From Bilabrum cf. latius (Eukaryota > Bigyra: Bicosoecida > Bigyra > Bicosoecida): 64,000 nucleotides of DNA. The first letter of the stretch is position 1. Each line of letters starts with the position of its first letter. Shown in pieces: positions 45,181 through 56,349 of this stretch. Under the pieces are notes generated by a model, which saw nothing but the letters and a program-made list of their open reading frames with translations, ran no database searches and was not told the origin of the DNA. The position numbers and the translations under genes are program-made. The stretch lies in the NCBI GenBank assembly GCA_965178125.1, contig OZ237739.1, positions 62,001 to 126,000 on the forward strand. Reading direction: 5' to 3'.

Positions 45181-46071
45181 TCAATCCACGTAGTACACGG
45201 AGAACAAGCCCTGAGGCTTGTACGGGTACGGCAGCTTCCCGTTGCTGTTGGGCCTCACCTGCACGCCCAGCTCGTTGGTGAGCAAGTGCCACACGCGCTC
45301 GATCGAGGCGGGCCACGCGTGCACGCACCCCGCCGAGTTGGGCATGGGGGCGGGGGGCGCCCACCCGGGCCACTCTCCCGTGTGCATCAAGATGCCGTCC
45401 CGAATGTTGGGCACGGACCAGCGGGCGTTCCCCTGGATCCCCTAGACCATCCTGTTGACAGGGTACGGCCCGTACTCGCGCGGGATCGATTCCGGGGAGT
45501 TCAAATCGGCCTGGGAGAGGCCCGTTGGGGTGTTCCCGCAGCTGGCCATCTGGTTGCGGCCTGGACCGGAGTTGTTAAAGTCTGGCCATGTGTGGTCGGG
45601 CCCCAGGGAGTAGCCGTGCGCGCGTACCGTGAAGGAGAAGATTGTGCTGCCGTTGGTCGCAATCAAAGATGCCTTCGATTCGATGCTACGGTTGCGATGC
45701 ACGGGGACCACAATCTTGTACAAGTACTAATCTCCGTGAGCCGTCGGCGGAAGCCCGTCATCCCTGTAGTGATCGTCAGTGAGCACTTCTAGTACAGCCT
45801 CGCTAGTTGGCTCGTCAAGCACGCCGCTCGCGCGCATTCCCTGCCAAGTCTGGAACTTTGAGAGCGCCTCATCCGTGCGTTGATCAAACATACCGCTCTG
45901 GTTCACGGAGGGAACCTTGTCGCGAGGTGCATTGCCGAGAAGCCCCTGCAGAATAAAGACATCCTGTCCGGTTGCCCCTTGCTTGAGCTCCCGAGAGAAT
46001 GGCAGTGGGAATGCTGATACCAGGGTGATCCATGCTATTAGTGCCAGGCAAATTGCACTCCCTTTGTGCAT
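45181..46071 (-). CDS. Secreted peptidoglycan-binding/L,D-transpeptidase-like protein
   Basis: Bacterial-type cell-wall enzyme architecture in a eukaryotic gene. Single exon of 296 residues, ATG 46071, TGA 45181. Signal peptide MHKGSAICLALIAWITLVSA; then a peptidoglycan-binding-like domain (QGATGQDVFILQGLLG; GMFDQRTDEALSKFQTWQG) at residues about 30-100; then a YkuD-like region with GILMHTG (His about 230) and NSAGCVHAW (Cys about 249), matching the family pattern H...S-x-G-C-[VI]-[RH]; spacing of about 18 residues fits. TAG at 45727 and 45442 are in frame, the second only 14 codons before the start of the catalytic block. Substrate unknown: bacterial prey wall, own organelle wall or another polymer are possible. 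Divergent from the 2TM gene with 97 bp between ATGs. Confidence 0.75.
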
Positions 46072-46168
46072 TGTTTATCCTTCTTGCCGTCACTGTACGA
46101 ACCTTGCAGTGCCGTTCCTGAAGCCTGGTTCCGGGTTCTACAAATCTACTGATTATTGGCATTCGAAG

Positions 46169-47173
46169 ATGGCTAGAGACACGGGCAATGCAGATGGGTT
46201 GAAAAAGAAACCTAGGAATGAAGCCATAGGCCTTTCGAACCTCCAAGACCACCTTTCAAAGGAGGATTTCAGGAAAGTTGCGGATGCTCGACGCTAGATG
46301 TTAGTATCTCATTGCTCTGAAAGTATTCGAGTCGATCCAGACGTTCGCTTCAAAATGTTGGTGTCTTTATCATACGGTTAATTTTGCAGATGGACTGGTG
46401 GCTTCACGGGGATGGCGGGAGGGGCTATATCTGGCCTCGCGGGGTATATCGTGGCGCGTGAGCACACGTCACTCAGCCAAACTTCATTATTATCCGCTTT
46501 GCGCCAGATGCATCTGCTGCGGTTTCAATCGGAGCACTCACTCAACCGAACATTGATCGTTAAAGCCAGCTTAATGTACTTTGCTGGGCGTTTGCACCGT
46601 TCAGCTGACAGTACAATCGCCGTTGCAGTTCCTGTCAGAACCGCGCAAGCAAATCAAGTAACCCTGCCAATCCTTACCTATCTCGCAGGACGATTCCAGC
46701 CGTGGATGAAGCTGAGGAAGCACGGGCTCGCCATGGGCCTCAGCGGTGCCATGGCGGGGGCCTTCGTGCTTGCAGTGGTGAGGGGGCGGCCCGCCATGGC
46801 CAGCATGGACACAGTGTATGACGACAGCAAGAGAAAAGCCATGTCGGGTTACCAGAAGAGAGTGGCTGACGCTGCAGCCGAGGAGAGGAGACTTCGGTTG
46901 GAGGAGGCGGAGAGGAAGCACGCCGGCGACACAGGGGATGCGTTAGGGGCCTCCGCCAGCCCCTCGGGGGTGGGTCGATCGACGGGTGGTAGTGCTGCCG
47001 GCGGTTCGGGTCTGAAGATGAGCGGTGGACAGCGTGAAGGGGCACCCGGCGGGTATGAGTCGGGCCCGCGCGAAGTAGGGGGCGGGGGCGAGCACGGTGC
47101 TGGGGCAGGTGCTCGCTTGAGCGGGTTTGAGGTCAGGTCACGGGGGGAGGGGGGCTGGTCGTCTGGGAGATGA
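46169..47173 (+). CDS. Small two-TM membrane protein
   Basis: Not recognised with certainty. Three exons: 46169-46299, 46390-46457 and 46689-47173 (introns 90 and 231 nt; phases 2 and 1), 227 residues, TGA stop. The soluble start LSNLQDHLSKEDFRKVADARR is followed by UAG (46295) and then TM1 (FTGMAGGAISGLAGYIVA), a basic turn (RRFQPWMKLRKHG) and TM2 (AMGLSGAMAGAFVLAVV). The tail is Lys/Glu-rich then Gly/Ser-rich. The topology (N-terminal helix, two TM, basic loop) recalls OCIA-domain or other small mitochondrial inner-membrane proteins, but no decisive motif is present. Exon 2 is only 68 nt. Confidence 0.6.
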
Positions 47174-47362
47174 TAGTATACTGGAGGCAAGCCCTTGTTA
47201 TTTTGCATAGAAATTGTGCGCATAATCCACTTCCACTTCCAGTCGGCACGTCTGGTGAATGGTGGCTTCAAGTTGCTGCCCGCAATCGTACTTCCGGTTT
47301 ACATGGATCGGAGCAGGAATCAACTGTACTTTTCTTGCCACGGATAGAGCAACAAAACAAAC

Positions 47363-47435
47363 CGCCTCTGCTAGGATTCGAACCTAGATTGAGTGCTTCA
47401 AAGGCACCAGTGCTGAACCATTACACCACAGAGGC
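47363..47435 (-). tRNA. tRNA-Gln (anticodon UUG)
   Basis: Folds as a canonical cloverleaf on the minus strand. The acceptor stem GCCTCTG pairs with CAGAGGC. The D arm is GTGT/GCAC with the AATGGTTCA loop typical of eukaryotic tRNA-Gln. The anticodon stem is GGTGC/GCACT with loop CTTTGAA, giving TTG at positions 34-36. The T arm is CTAGG/CCTAG with TTCGAAT. No intron. A TTTT Pol III terminator lies within about 10 bases downstream (GTTTGTTTT). It decodes CAA (and CAG by wobble). It is not a CUA-anticodon tRNA, so it is not by itself the dedicated UAG decoder, although tRNA-Gln(UUG) can read UAG weakly by first-position G-U pairing. Confidence 0.95.
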
Positions 47436-47770
47436 ACAATTCCCAGATGCCAAATCACCAAGCAACGGACCTGCGACACCCCGTGTACGAGCACATTCTA
47501 CCCCAAAGAAGCAAGAGGTTTCGACAGAGCCGATCCCAGCAGGCTCCGCAATGCGACCGCACGAGCTCCACCCTGCTTCACCCAGTGTACACGCCGCCCT
47601 GTCTCCACATCGCCTGGCCGGTGAGGGTAGTTTCGCCCGCCGATCGAAGGGTCCACCTTCACCGCACGGCGACGGCAGAAGCCAATAGCCGTGCGGTGGC
47701 CTCGCACCACAGTGACGAATCTACCACGCAAGTGACGCGACGCAAGTCGCCACCAGGCTGAAAGGCCGGC
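47436..47770. other. Intergenic, no gene recognised
   Basis: Gap of 335 bases between the tRNA 5' end and the stop of the DUF1499 gene; nothing supported beyond likely UTR. Confidence 0.4.
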
Positions 47771-48523
47771 TCACTTGGATTCCTCTGCCGTGCCGTACGA
47801 CTGCTGCCTGGTTCGCCCCTCGTCGAGGGAGGCTGCTCGCCCACCGGCAGAGTCCGCGTCTGCAGCTGCTTCCAGGGCCTTTACGAGGCGCTCCACGCGG
47901 CCTTGGTTTACGTTCCAATCAAAAGACCCTGTCACAGATCGAGAAAAGATCATGTAGGCAACTGCAGTGCCGTTGCTGCCAGCCGCGCCACTGGTGCCTG
48001 CGTTGGTTGCATCCACCTCGAAGGCCTCAAAAGTGATTCTATCAACAAACTTGCAGCAAGCTGTTTGAACGAATCCTTCTATTCTGACTGGTCCATTTAA
48101 GTCTGTCTCCGGTGCTTGCGGAAGAGGGGCAGGCGCGGCAGCATCCCCTCCGGACTACAACGTCCCCGACGGGGGAGCTGATCCCTCCGAAGGCGTGTCT
48201 TGGGATACAGGACCATCGTAAAGTATCTCTGCTTGCGGCTCTTCCAAGAAAACCTGCCGAAATACCCCTGCAACGCTTGCAATCGACCTACCGGCCCACA
48301 CTTTCGAGACTTGCAATCGCTGCGCTCTCTTTGCCCCTTTAATTATAGTTTGTCGTCCCGTAGGCGCATAGTCCTTCAATTTGGGAGCCGCTAGAAACCA
48401 GTTCAGATACCCCTCCCGTACTTCGCAGTCGAACCCTTTCGAAAGATCGATGCCGGTACGTGGGGGTGGATCCTCTGGAGATTCTAGCTGCCATTTCTGC
48501 TTGCTGCCTGCCGAAGCAGCCAT
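47771..48523 (-). CDS. DUF1499 domain protein
   Basis: Single exon of 250 residues, ATG 48523, TGA 47771. The C-terminal half has the DUF1499 pattern: VRIEGFVQTACCKFVDRITFEAF (the F-x-D strand) and VAYMIFSRSVTGSFDWNVNQGRVERLVKAL, equivalent to the family's RSRSRxGxxDxGxNxxR block. DUF1499 is common in bacteria, plants and algae; its function is unknown. The N-terminal half (GFDCEVREGYLNWFLAAPKLKDYAP) and basic segment may contain a targeting element, but no clear presequence is seen. TAG at 48155 lies in the Pro/Ala-rich linker. Confidence 0.7.
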
Positions 48524-49520
48524 TAATCAAATGTTTCGGGTGCGGTAGCTTGGTACAGGGTGCGTGAGACGCGTTGCTGAGCAGTGGATCACTACAATGT
48601 CGATGGATGCACAAGTTGCTGAACCGGCCATTTGTTCGTTCGTCATCCGCGCTGGGAGGGGGGGCAGCCACCGCACGGGCACGGTGAACTTGGTACCCAC
48701 GCAGGGGTGACGTGCGGGAGGTGTACGTGTATCAGGCCGCCAACCACAACGAGTTCACAATCATCATGGGGAGGCAATGCCATCTACAACGGATGTGGGA
48801 GCAACCTCGCGGGACACGGATTCGCCCGCGGCTGCTTACGCTGTGTGGTGCTTGTACCCAGCATACCACTACACGCAGTAGTGGCTCAATGTTGGTAGAA
48901 GGGTGCAACAGCACGAGCACGCTATGCTGTCGGCTGGGCTACCAAGCTTGCAGGCCGCTGGCTGGCACCGCGGTGTGAGATACTCGGGAGTTGAAACGGC
49001 GAGCAGAGCTTCGGAGGCACCATGTGACAGTGACAGGGTATCAGACTGCCGCTTCCACCCGCAGGTTGGGTGTGCCGGCTTCGACCCGGGGCTTGCGGGC
49101 CCGGCGCTTGGGGCACAGGCTTCGGGGGCGTGCATGCAGGCTGGTAGCCCTACGGTGGCTGCCGATGATTGGGGGTCATCTGCTCGCGTCGTCATACGAT
49201 GTCGAGCAGCATGGATAGGGCGGTCCGGTTCCGGGGCGGGGGGTGGCTCGAACGGCGGGGCACCACTCGGGAGGGGGAGGGCCGGTGGGCACGACGGGAG
49301 GGTGATGGGGGCGGTCCGGAGGGCCAAGGACGATGCCCACGCGGCATCCATTGGGTGTGGCCGCACGCTGAAGGTGTGGGCGTGTGACATAGACCTGTAA
49401 TCATCAAAGGAGGTGCCTGTGAATGTGAACCGGAACTGCCAATCGATCAGCTGACGCAATGAACCCATCCGATCCGTGACGGGTGCAGCGAGACACAAGA
49501 GACTCCACAAAGCAGAAGTT
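48524..49520. other. Unassigned 1-kb region
   Basis: Nearly 1 kb between divergent DUF1499 and methyltransferase genes, the longest gap in the window. Open frames exist on both strands (for example plus 48903-49400, minus 48869-49627) but show no domain, presequence or clear exon structure. A plus-strand stretch near 48712 (REVYVYQAANHNEFTIIMG) reads like real protein and could be a short exon or a decayed gene. Otherwise likely UTRs and promoters. Confidence 0.35.
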
Positions 49521-50279
49521 ATGGCAGCCTCTGCAGAATCAAATGCTTCTGCTGTATCTCTTGAGAGTGGAAAATCCAGCGATGCAAGCGGCCCGCCTCC
49601 GCGGTTCTGGGAGGAGAGGTATGGCACCGCGGAGTTCGCCTATGGCACCGAGCCGAACGCCTGGATCCGGGAGAACGCCGATTTTGTGCGTGGCAACGTA
49701 ATTGATCTCGGTTCTGGTGAGGGCAGATGCTCGGTATGGGCTGCTGGACGGCCAGAAGTGAACTCTGTGTTGGCCGTGGATGCATCAGGAGCCGGTGCCG
49801 AGAAATGCAAAGCACTTGCAGCCAAGGCGGGTACCGACAAGATCACAGCCATTGTTGGAGATGCAACAAAGTGGCGACCGTCCAAAGAGGCGCCGCTTGC
49901 CGATGTGCTGCTGTGCGTATTCCTTCACCTCCCGCCATCGAGCCGTCCCAGGATATGGGAGACAATCAGGGACAGCCTTAAGCCTGGTGGGATCCTTGTG
50001 GCAGAGTGGTACCACCCTGAGCATGTTAAGAAAGCCTACGGAACTGGGGGCCCAAGGTCTGACTCCATGTGCATCACACCCCAGGAGCTCGCAAGGGCGC
50101 TTGGTGGGGAGGCTGCAGGGGAGGCGAGCGATTCCGGCACCGAGGAGGGCAAGGCGCTCCTGCGCGGAGCAGGGTTTGAGTACCTGGATGGGCCCATCGA
50201 GTACGACATCAAGGAAGGCTTGTATCACACAGGGAAGGGTGCCGTGACGCGGGTGCGCTGGAGGAAACCCGAGGAGTGA
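49521..50279 (+). CDS. Class I SAM-dependent methyltransferase (TehB/TPMT-like)
   Basis: Single exon of 252 residues, ATG 49521, TGA 50277, no in-frame TAG, no intron. Starts with FWEERYGTAEFAYGTEPNAWI, the N-terminal signature of TehB/thiopurine-methyltransferase-like enzymes. SAM motif I NVIDLGSGEGRCSVW follows, then VLAVDASGAGAEKC, GDATKWRP, a DVLLCVFLHLPPSSR motif IV and LKPGGILVAEWYHPEH. Substrate unknown; bacterial homologs are frequent, so transfer is possible. An upstream in-frame codon run to 49476 has no better ATG. Confidence 0.82.
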   Translation: MAASAESNASAVSLESGKSSDASGPPPRFWEERYGTAEFAYGTEPNAWIRENADFVRGNVIDLGSGEGRCSVWAAGRPEVNSVLAVDASGAGAEKCKALAAKAGTDKITAIVGDATKWRPSKEAPLADVLLCVFLHLPPSSRPRIWETIRDSLKPGGILVAEWYHPEHVKKAYGTGGPRSDSMCITPQELARALGGEAAGEASDSGTEEGKALLRGAGFEYLDGPIEYDIKEGLYHTGKGAVTRVRWRKPEE

Positions 50280-50833
50280 CACTGCGATGAGGCACAGCTG
50301 CTACTAGTACTAGCAGCATGGATTGATGAGTGGCCAGTCTAAACCTGTCGACAGGCTGGGCGTATCATTGTTTTGTATGTTGTCTCCGGCATCTGCTATC
50401 AGTCTTGCTGGCAATCATCCACGCTGGTGCTGCACTCATCTCCAAGCAGCGGGCCGGGCTGGTCGGAACCATCCCCCCGGCAGGCAGCCCACTAGCTGCT
50501 GCCATTGGTGGCGGTGTGTTGGGTTCTGGGTTGCCACCAGTGAGTCTTTCCGGCTCACTGTAGGCCTATGCAATGCGAACAGTTGTCCCTATGTGCTCTG
50601 CCTTCTACTGATGGCGCGTGATTGCTGCTACCACAGCTGCGAACCCCTCACGGCTGCGATCTCCGATGTGGGTGCGTCACACACCTTTCAAGGTGCCGCG
50701 TGCCAACAAATCGGCTCCCCTGTCATCTTGTTTCCCCGCCGGGCGCTGCGATACCACAGCAGCACAAGAAACAGTGTCTTATTTTCTGCGCCTAGTCAAG
50801 CGCGGCACCATTTGACTGCCCCTAGGCTGTGCG
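50280..50833. other. Intergenic, no gene recognised
   Basis: Gap of 554 bases between the methyltransferase stop and the NOX-like start. An open frame over 50323-50895 overlaps the next gene and is Cys/His/Ser-rich without a pattern; I regard it as chance. Confidence 0.4.
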
Positions 50834-53800
50834 ATGGCGATGTCTGCAGCATTGAAACAGCGACCGCGAAGATCGTTGCCCCATGCGCAAGATGATTCAA
50901 GCTCGCTCGATGCCGCACAATCGTCTGGCTTAATTGCTGTTTTAGCCGCGGCATCGGTTGTGTCCCTGGCTTGCATTGGTTTGGCAAGGCGGTCCAACCG
51001 AATAGATGGGCGAGGCCGCGATCGTAGCTGGTCCGCGCCTTCAATGCTCGGCGAATCGCAGCTGAGAGGAAGCATACAGTATGGTCAATCATTTGAACAA
51101 ACCGATCGATCGGGAGTTCCAGTGGGTGCCGCAGCTCGAGACTGGCAAGTTGAGCAACACGATGCATATCTTGGTACATCGTGCACACATGGCAAGTTGA
51201 GCAACTGGGATGCTCGAAGACTGATCGAAGCGCCAAATTCATCGATCAATGCGGGCAAAGAGTCGTGCAATGTGCTTGGGGTACAGCTTTCGGACGAATT
51301 CTTCAGCGGGGCCGTCCACGTAACTGCTCTCGTCCTGATGGCAGGCGCTCTGGTGGCAGGGCTACTGCCCCTCTTCGCACTTCTGGCGGCAGACCTTCTG
51401 CGGTTTGGGCTATGCTGGCGGGTGATGCCGGTAGAACTGCTGACCGCGGCAAGCTGCTGCCGCTGCTGCGGGCTTGCGCCTGCCCGGCAGGCCAGGTCCC
51501 AGCAGTAGGGCAATGGTGAGTAGGGCCGTAGCAGTGGCAGCGGGACGGCTAACACTAGAACTGGAACTAGGATAGGGGCTGAAGGCACTGGAGCCGGTCC
51601 AATGCCAGCGCCCAGCAGCGATCAAGACGAGCACCTGCACCGGCACCTGCACCTGCACGCACGGTTCTTCGGCACTGCGCTGGACAACGCCGATCTTCCC
51701 AGGGAACACAGAGACAGGGTGGCCGACAGCCTCACCCACCAGTGGCTCATGCTCGCAGGGGCTGTGGTCCTCGCCGCCCTCCAGATCGCCCTTGCTGTCC
51801 TCCTGCTCGCCGACCCCAGCCAGGGCTACTCCGGGTCGCTCCCCGTTGCTCTCAGGCTGCTGCAGTATCCCCTCGGGTGGGTCCCCTTCGCCTCGGGTGC
51901 TGCCCTGCTCATGCACGGACAACTGGCACCAAGAATCACCGGATCAGGGGCACGCGGGGGGCGCACGTACCATGTCACTGCCCCAGTGCCCGCCCTCGCG
52001 GTGCTGGGGCTCAGGCTCTCTTTCGCTTGCGGGCTGGCTGCGGTGCTGACCACGGTGTTCCCCGAGGAACAGCTATTCCGGTTTGTGGCTAGGGTAGAGG
52101 AGGGATCGGGAGTGGAGACGGGGCGCGCGGGCGCCGTATTTGTTCCTCTGTCTGAAACAGCCGCGCAAGCCTACCTGACGGGGGAATCCTCCTCCTCTGG
52201 ATCTGGATCAGGGTCGGTGGTAGACTCGGCCATGGGGCGAGTACCAGGTGTGCTGCTGGCGGCATGCGTGGGGCTGCTGACGGTGTCTGTGCTATGGGGC
52301 ATCGTGGGCGTGCTGGCGGTAGACGTGCTGATGCGAGACAGGCACGTGAGGCGGAGCATGTGCTGCGGGCGGGCTAGCTGCCTGCGATGCCTCTTCCCCT
52401 GGCTGTGTTTCTGCGGGGAGGGGTCCAGGGAACAAGGGCCCCAATGGCTGCCCGTGACCCAGCGCGAGACGGTAGAGCAGTACTACTCGACGCCCAGCGC
52501 CGATATGCTGCTAGCCAGGAGCGCGGTGCTTGTCCTGTGCGCCACCCTTCCTGCCCTGACCGCTCTCGACTGCTACCACGCGAGCCTTGTGTTCGAGGAT
52601 GAGACAGACTTGGTGCCGTTCGAGGACCCCATTGCTTGGCGGATGCTTAGGATGGCCTTCCTGCAGTGGGTGCCTGTCCTATTCTGCGCAGTGGCGTTCC
52701 AGGGCTCCAGGGCGCTGGGTGCGCATGCCGCGTGCGACGAAATGCTGTTCCAGTCCAGACTGCTCGAGCTGGACCTGGAGCACAGGGTGATCGAGGCGCA
52801 GGCCAGGGGGGATGACGCCGAGGAGGCAAGACTGCTGCGTCGTGTGAAGGCCGGTGCACTGCATGGTGGTGCTAGCACACTGCTCGCCGGCGGCTTCCCG
52901 AGCGACAAGAGCAGCAATAGCAATGGCAGTAGCAGCCCAACCAAGTCGGCCAGGGGAGCCCCAGCTGCTTCTTCTTCTGGTAGCGTCCATGGCCACTCCT
53001 AGCATGACGCGGCTGCCCGCGACATGATGGAGCTGCGGGCCCGGCTGTCGGCGCAAGAGGGCGTGCTGCAGGGCATTTTGCGAGCCACGCATCAGGCGCT
53101 GCAGCCGATCGCGGGCCACGTGCGCGGTGCCTTGTCATACGCCACCCGGGCCGTGTGCTGCGTCTGCTGCCCGAGCCCGGCCGAGGAGCAGGAGGCGCCC
53201 CCCTCCGTGCAGCTGCACCAGCTTGTCACCTGGTACGTGTGCTTCCTGTTCCTGGTGCTGTTCGCAGCGGGGCTCAAGGAAAGCTGCGAGTCGCCCATCG
53301 ATGAGCTCTCGCCGTACGCTGTGCTGGCACGGGCGCCGGCACTGCCCCTGCAGGTGTGGCTGCCCGTGCTGCTGGCCCTCGTTAGGCTGAATGCGACTCG
53401 CCGGATCATGCGGCACAACCTCGGGATGGGGCATCTGCTGCCCCTCGATGACGTGACCGAGCTTCACCGCGTAGTGGCGTGGATCGGCTTCGTGCTCTTT
53501 ACGCTCCACACCATTGGCCACGTCTTGAACCTGGCCTACTGGGCCGATGGGCCTGCTAGCCGTCCCGACGTGCTTGCCAGGGTTGGTCAGGAGTACGTCA
53601 AGTTCTTTGACCGAGCTGCGGGGGCGAGCGTGTGGCGGCTAGCAGCTGACAACATCGCCGTCCTCACCGGGGTCGTGCTTCTTCTCTGCTTCGTGTGGAT
53701 GCTTGCCCTCTCCGAAGAGAGGCTCACCAAGCAGAGGTGCCCCTGCATCGCATGCACGGCCAACGGGGCATGCTGCTGTGCACCCGTGCTGCCCGAGGAC

Positions 53801-56316
53801 TCAAGTGGATCGGCTAGTCGTGCAGGGTCGCGGCGCGGCGGGCGGGGCCAAGCCCCCGCTGCACCGCAACCCGTGCGCAGATTTCGGTTCTGCGGGTGCT
53901 GTTCCATGGGAGCAAGGAGTTACTACCGATGCTGCTCCACTGCACTGGCATACCTCCCTAGGCAGACAGCCATCGGCGAGGTGGATGCGATGGTAGAGGC
54001 ACTGGTGAGGAAACTGGAGGATTCGGCTGGGCGGCAGGACGCTGCATCGGGGCAGATGGCCAGAGAGATCCGGAGCTAGTAGCCGACGACTGCAACGCAG
54101 CAGCAGCAACAGCAAACCCAACAAAAGAAGCAGGCAGCGGCGAGCAACGGCAAGTCCAAGGCCCCGAAAGATAGCGGTGCTGCTGCGGCTGCAGGGACTG
54201 GCGCAGGCCAGGTGCAGCTGCTCATCACTGGGAGCTCAAGCGATGCTGATCCTTCCATGGTGGCTAATGCCAGCCAGAAAGACCCAACCGCTTTCGGCAC
54301 AGGTGCACCACAGCCGCATGCAAGCCGTGGCAAACCGACCGCTGCAGCTGCAGCTGGTCCCGACAAGAACCAGGCCGGGCCAAACCAGGCGGATGCCCCC
54401 GCCAAGGCACCTCTTCTCCCTCCGTCATCTCGGTCCGCAAGAGCTGCCGATGGCGCGCCCAGCCAGCGCCCCGACGACGTGGCTCACGCCGCGTCCCGGC
54501 TGACCAAGGAGGAGAGAGACGCCGCAGAGGCACTGCTGGACCCTTACCTGGGCCAGTCGACGCCCGTGACACGGACCAGCATACGGTGCTTCAGGCACTC
54601 CAAGCGGGCCTGCAGCGCAGTGGCGGCCATCGCCTGGCTGCTTCATGGGACGGGTGGGCTGCTGGCTGCACCACTGGTTGCGCAGCTCTCGGTGGGCGGT
54701 GTGGTGGTGATCTCATACCTCGTGGCAGAGCTGCTCGACTTCCTGCTGGGGCAGGGGGGCTGCTGCTTTCCCGCCCGGGTGTACACAGTGAGCTCGCTGG
54801 CATTCCATGCAAGCGGCAGGCTGCGGACGGAGGTGGACGGTGTGGTGAGTGGACAGGCCACCACGCTCGCGTTTCACGAGGGGGTGCGTCTGCAGCGGTC
54901 CATCGAGGCACTCAGGGGCAGGGAGGGCACGAACATCGCAGCAAGGAAAGCGAGGCTTCAGCGCGCCGCCCGCGAGTTCGGGCGCCACTTCAAAGACAGG
55001 ATGGAGTTTCCCCGCTCCAAGCTCCTGCACGAGGTGCTGCAGGCAAGAGGGGATATTGAGGCCGGCAAGGCCATGCCAAAGCGATCGCTGACAGTCGCCA
55101 TCGACACGGCCGGCCCCGCGTGGGAGCTGGCTCAGATGGACCGTCTCATGTGCATGCAGGAGCACGAGGCCGTGGGTGAGATCAGGGACGGGATGGTCAT
55201 GCTGGGGCTGCGGGACGCAGGGGAGCGGGCGGCGACGCTGCAGGAGAGGCTGGACCGGTCCTCTGGCCACACTGTCAAGCACCACAGCATTCTTCTAGCG
55301 CAGGCGCGGGAGGTGTTCACCGAGCTGTTCTACAGGCGGGCAGGGATCGAGGGGCTGCCGTGCAGCCGCTGTCCCCCCGAGCTCCGGACCTGGTTCTTCA
55401 CAAAGGAGGCCGTGGACGTTGCGCTCGGGGTCAGGAGACAAGCGGCGACCATCCGACCGGGGGAGTACTGCCGCCTGGGTTTGCTCGAGCCGGACGAGCA
55501 GGCGGGCGGGGGCTCCCAGGGACAGGGCTCGTCTTCGTCCGTGCAGACGACTCTGTTCAGCGAGACTCGGCCCTTCACCATCGCGGCCCGCAGGAACGAC
55601 AGCGACGGCACGCCCAGCGGATTCGAGCTGCACATCGATGCCAGCGGGCAGGGCACGCTCGAAGAGGGCGAGAGCTTCACGCGGTTCCTGTACGAGAGAC
55701 TGGCGCAGGCCGTTGTGCGGCAGCGGATCCGGCGACTGCGCAGCGTGGTGGAGGGGCAGCCGGTCACTGGGGACATAGCGTTTCCCATGCTGCTTGTGCA
55801 CGGCCCGTTCCCAGCGCCCGCGGTGCGACCTGCTTCGGGCGAGGTGCGCTTCGTGCTGGCATTTGCCACCGGGTTTGGAATCACGAACTCTCTGGCCCTG
55901 TTTCTCAACCAGATATGGCTGCACACGCGCCGAGACCTTGCGGCACAGCACTACGCTGAGCCCGTGGAGGAGGAAGAAGAACGGCTGGCGGCTGCAAGGG
56001 TGGGTGTATCGGCCCAAGCAGCAGCTGATCAGAGCTCCGGCCAAGCGCTGCCAGAGAGACACGGCTTGGGCGCGTCTGCGGGGGAACCCGCGTCTGGTAG
56101 TAGGCCACTCGACAACGGTTCGACCACACGACTCGATATGGATGAAACAGCCGATTCAAAGGGTGGGGTGAATGCAGGCAACGACGACAATGATGCGGGC
56201 AATTCTTCCATGCGGGCGTTGCCTCCTGGCCGAGAAGACCAAGATGGTGATGGTTGTGATGGGGATGCGAGTGAAATAGCAGCGGCAGCCTCCGCAAATT
56301 TGGCAGGATCGCCACC

Positions 56317-56349
<33 letters not shown>

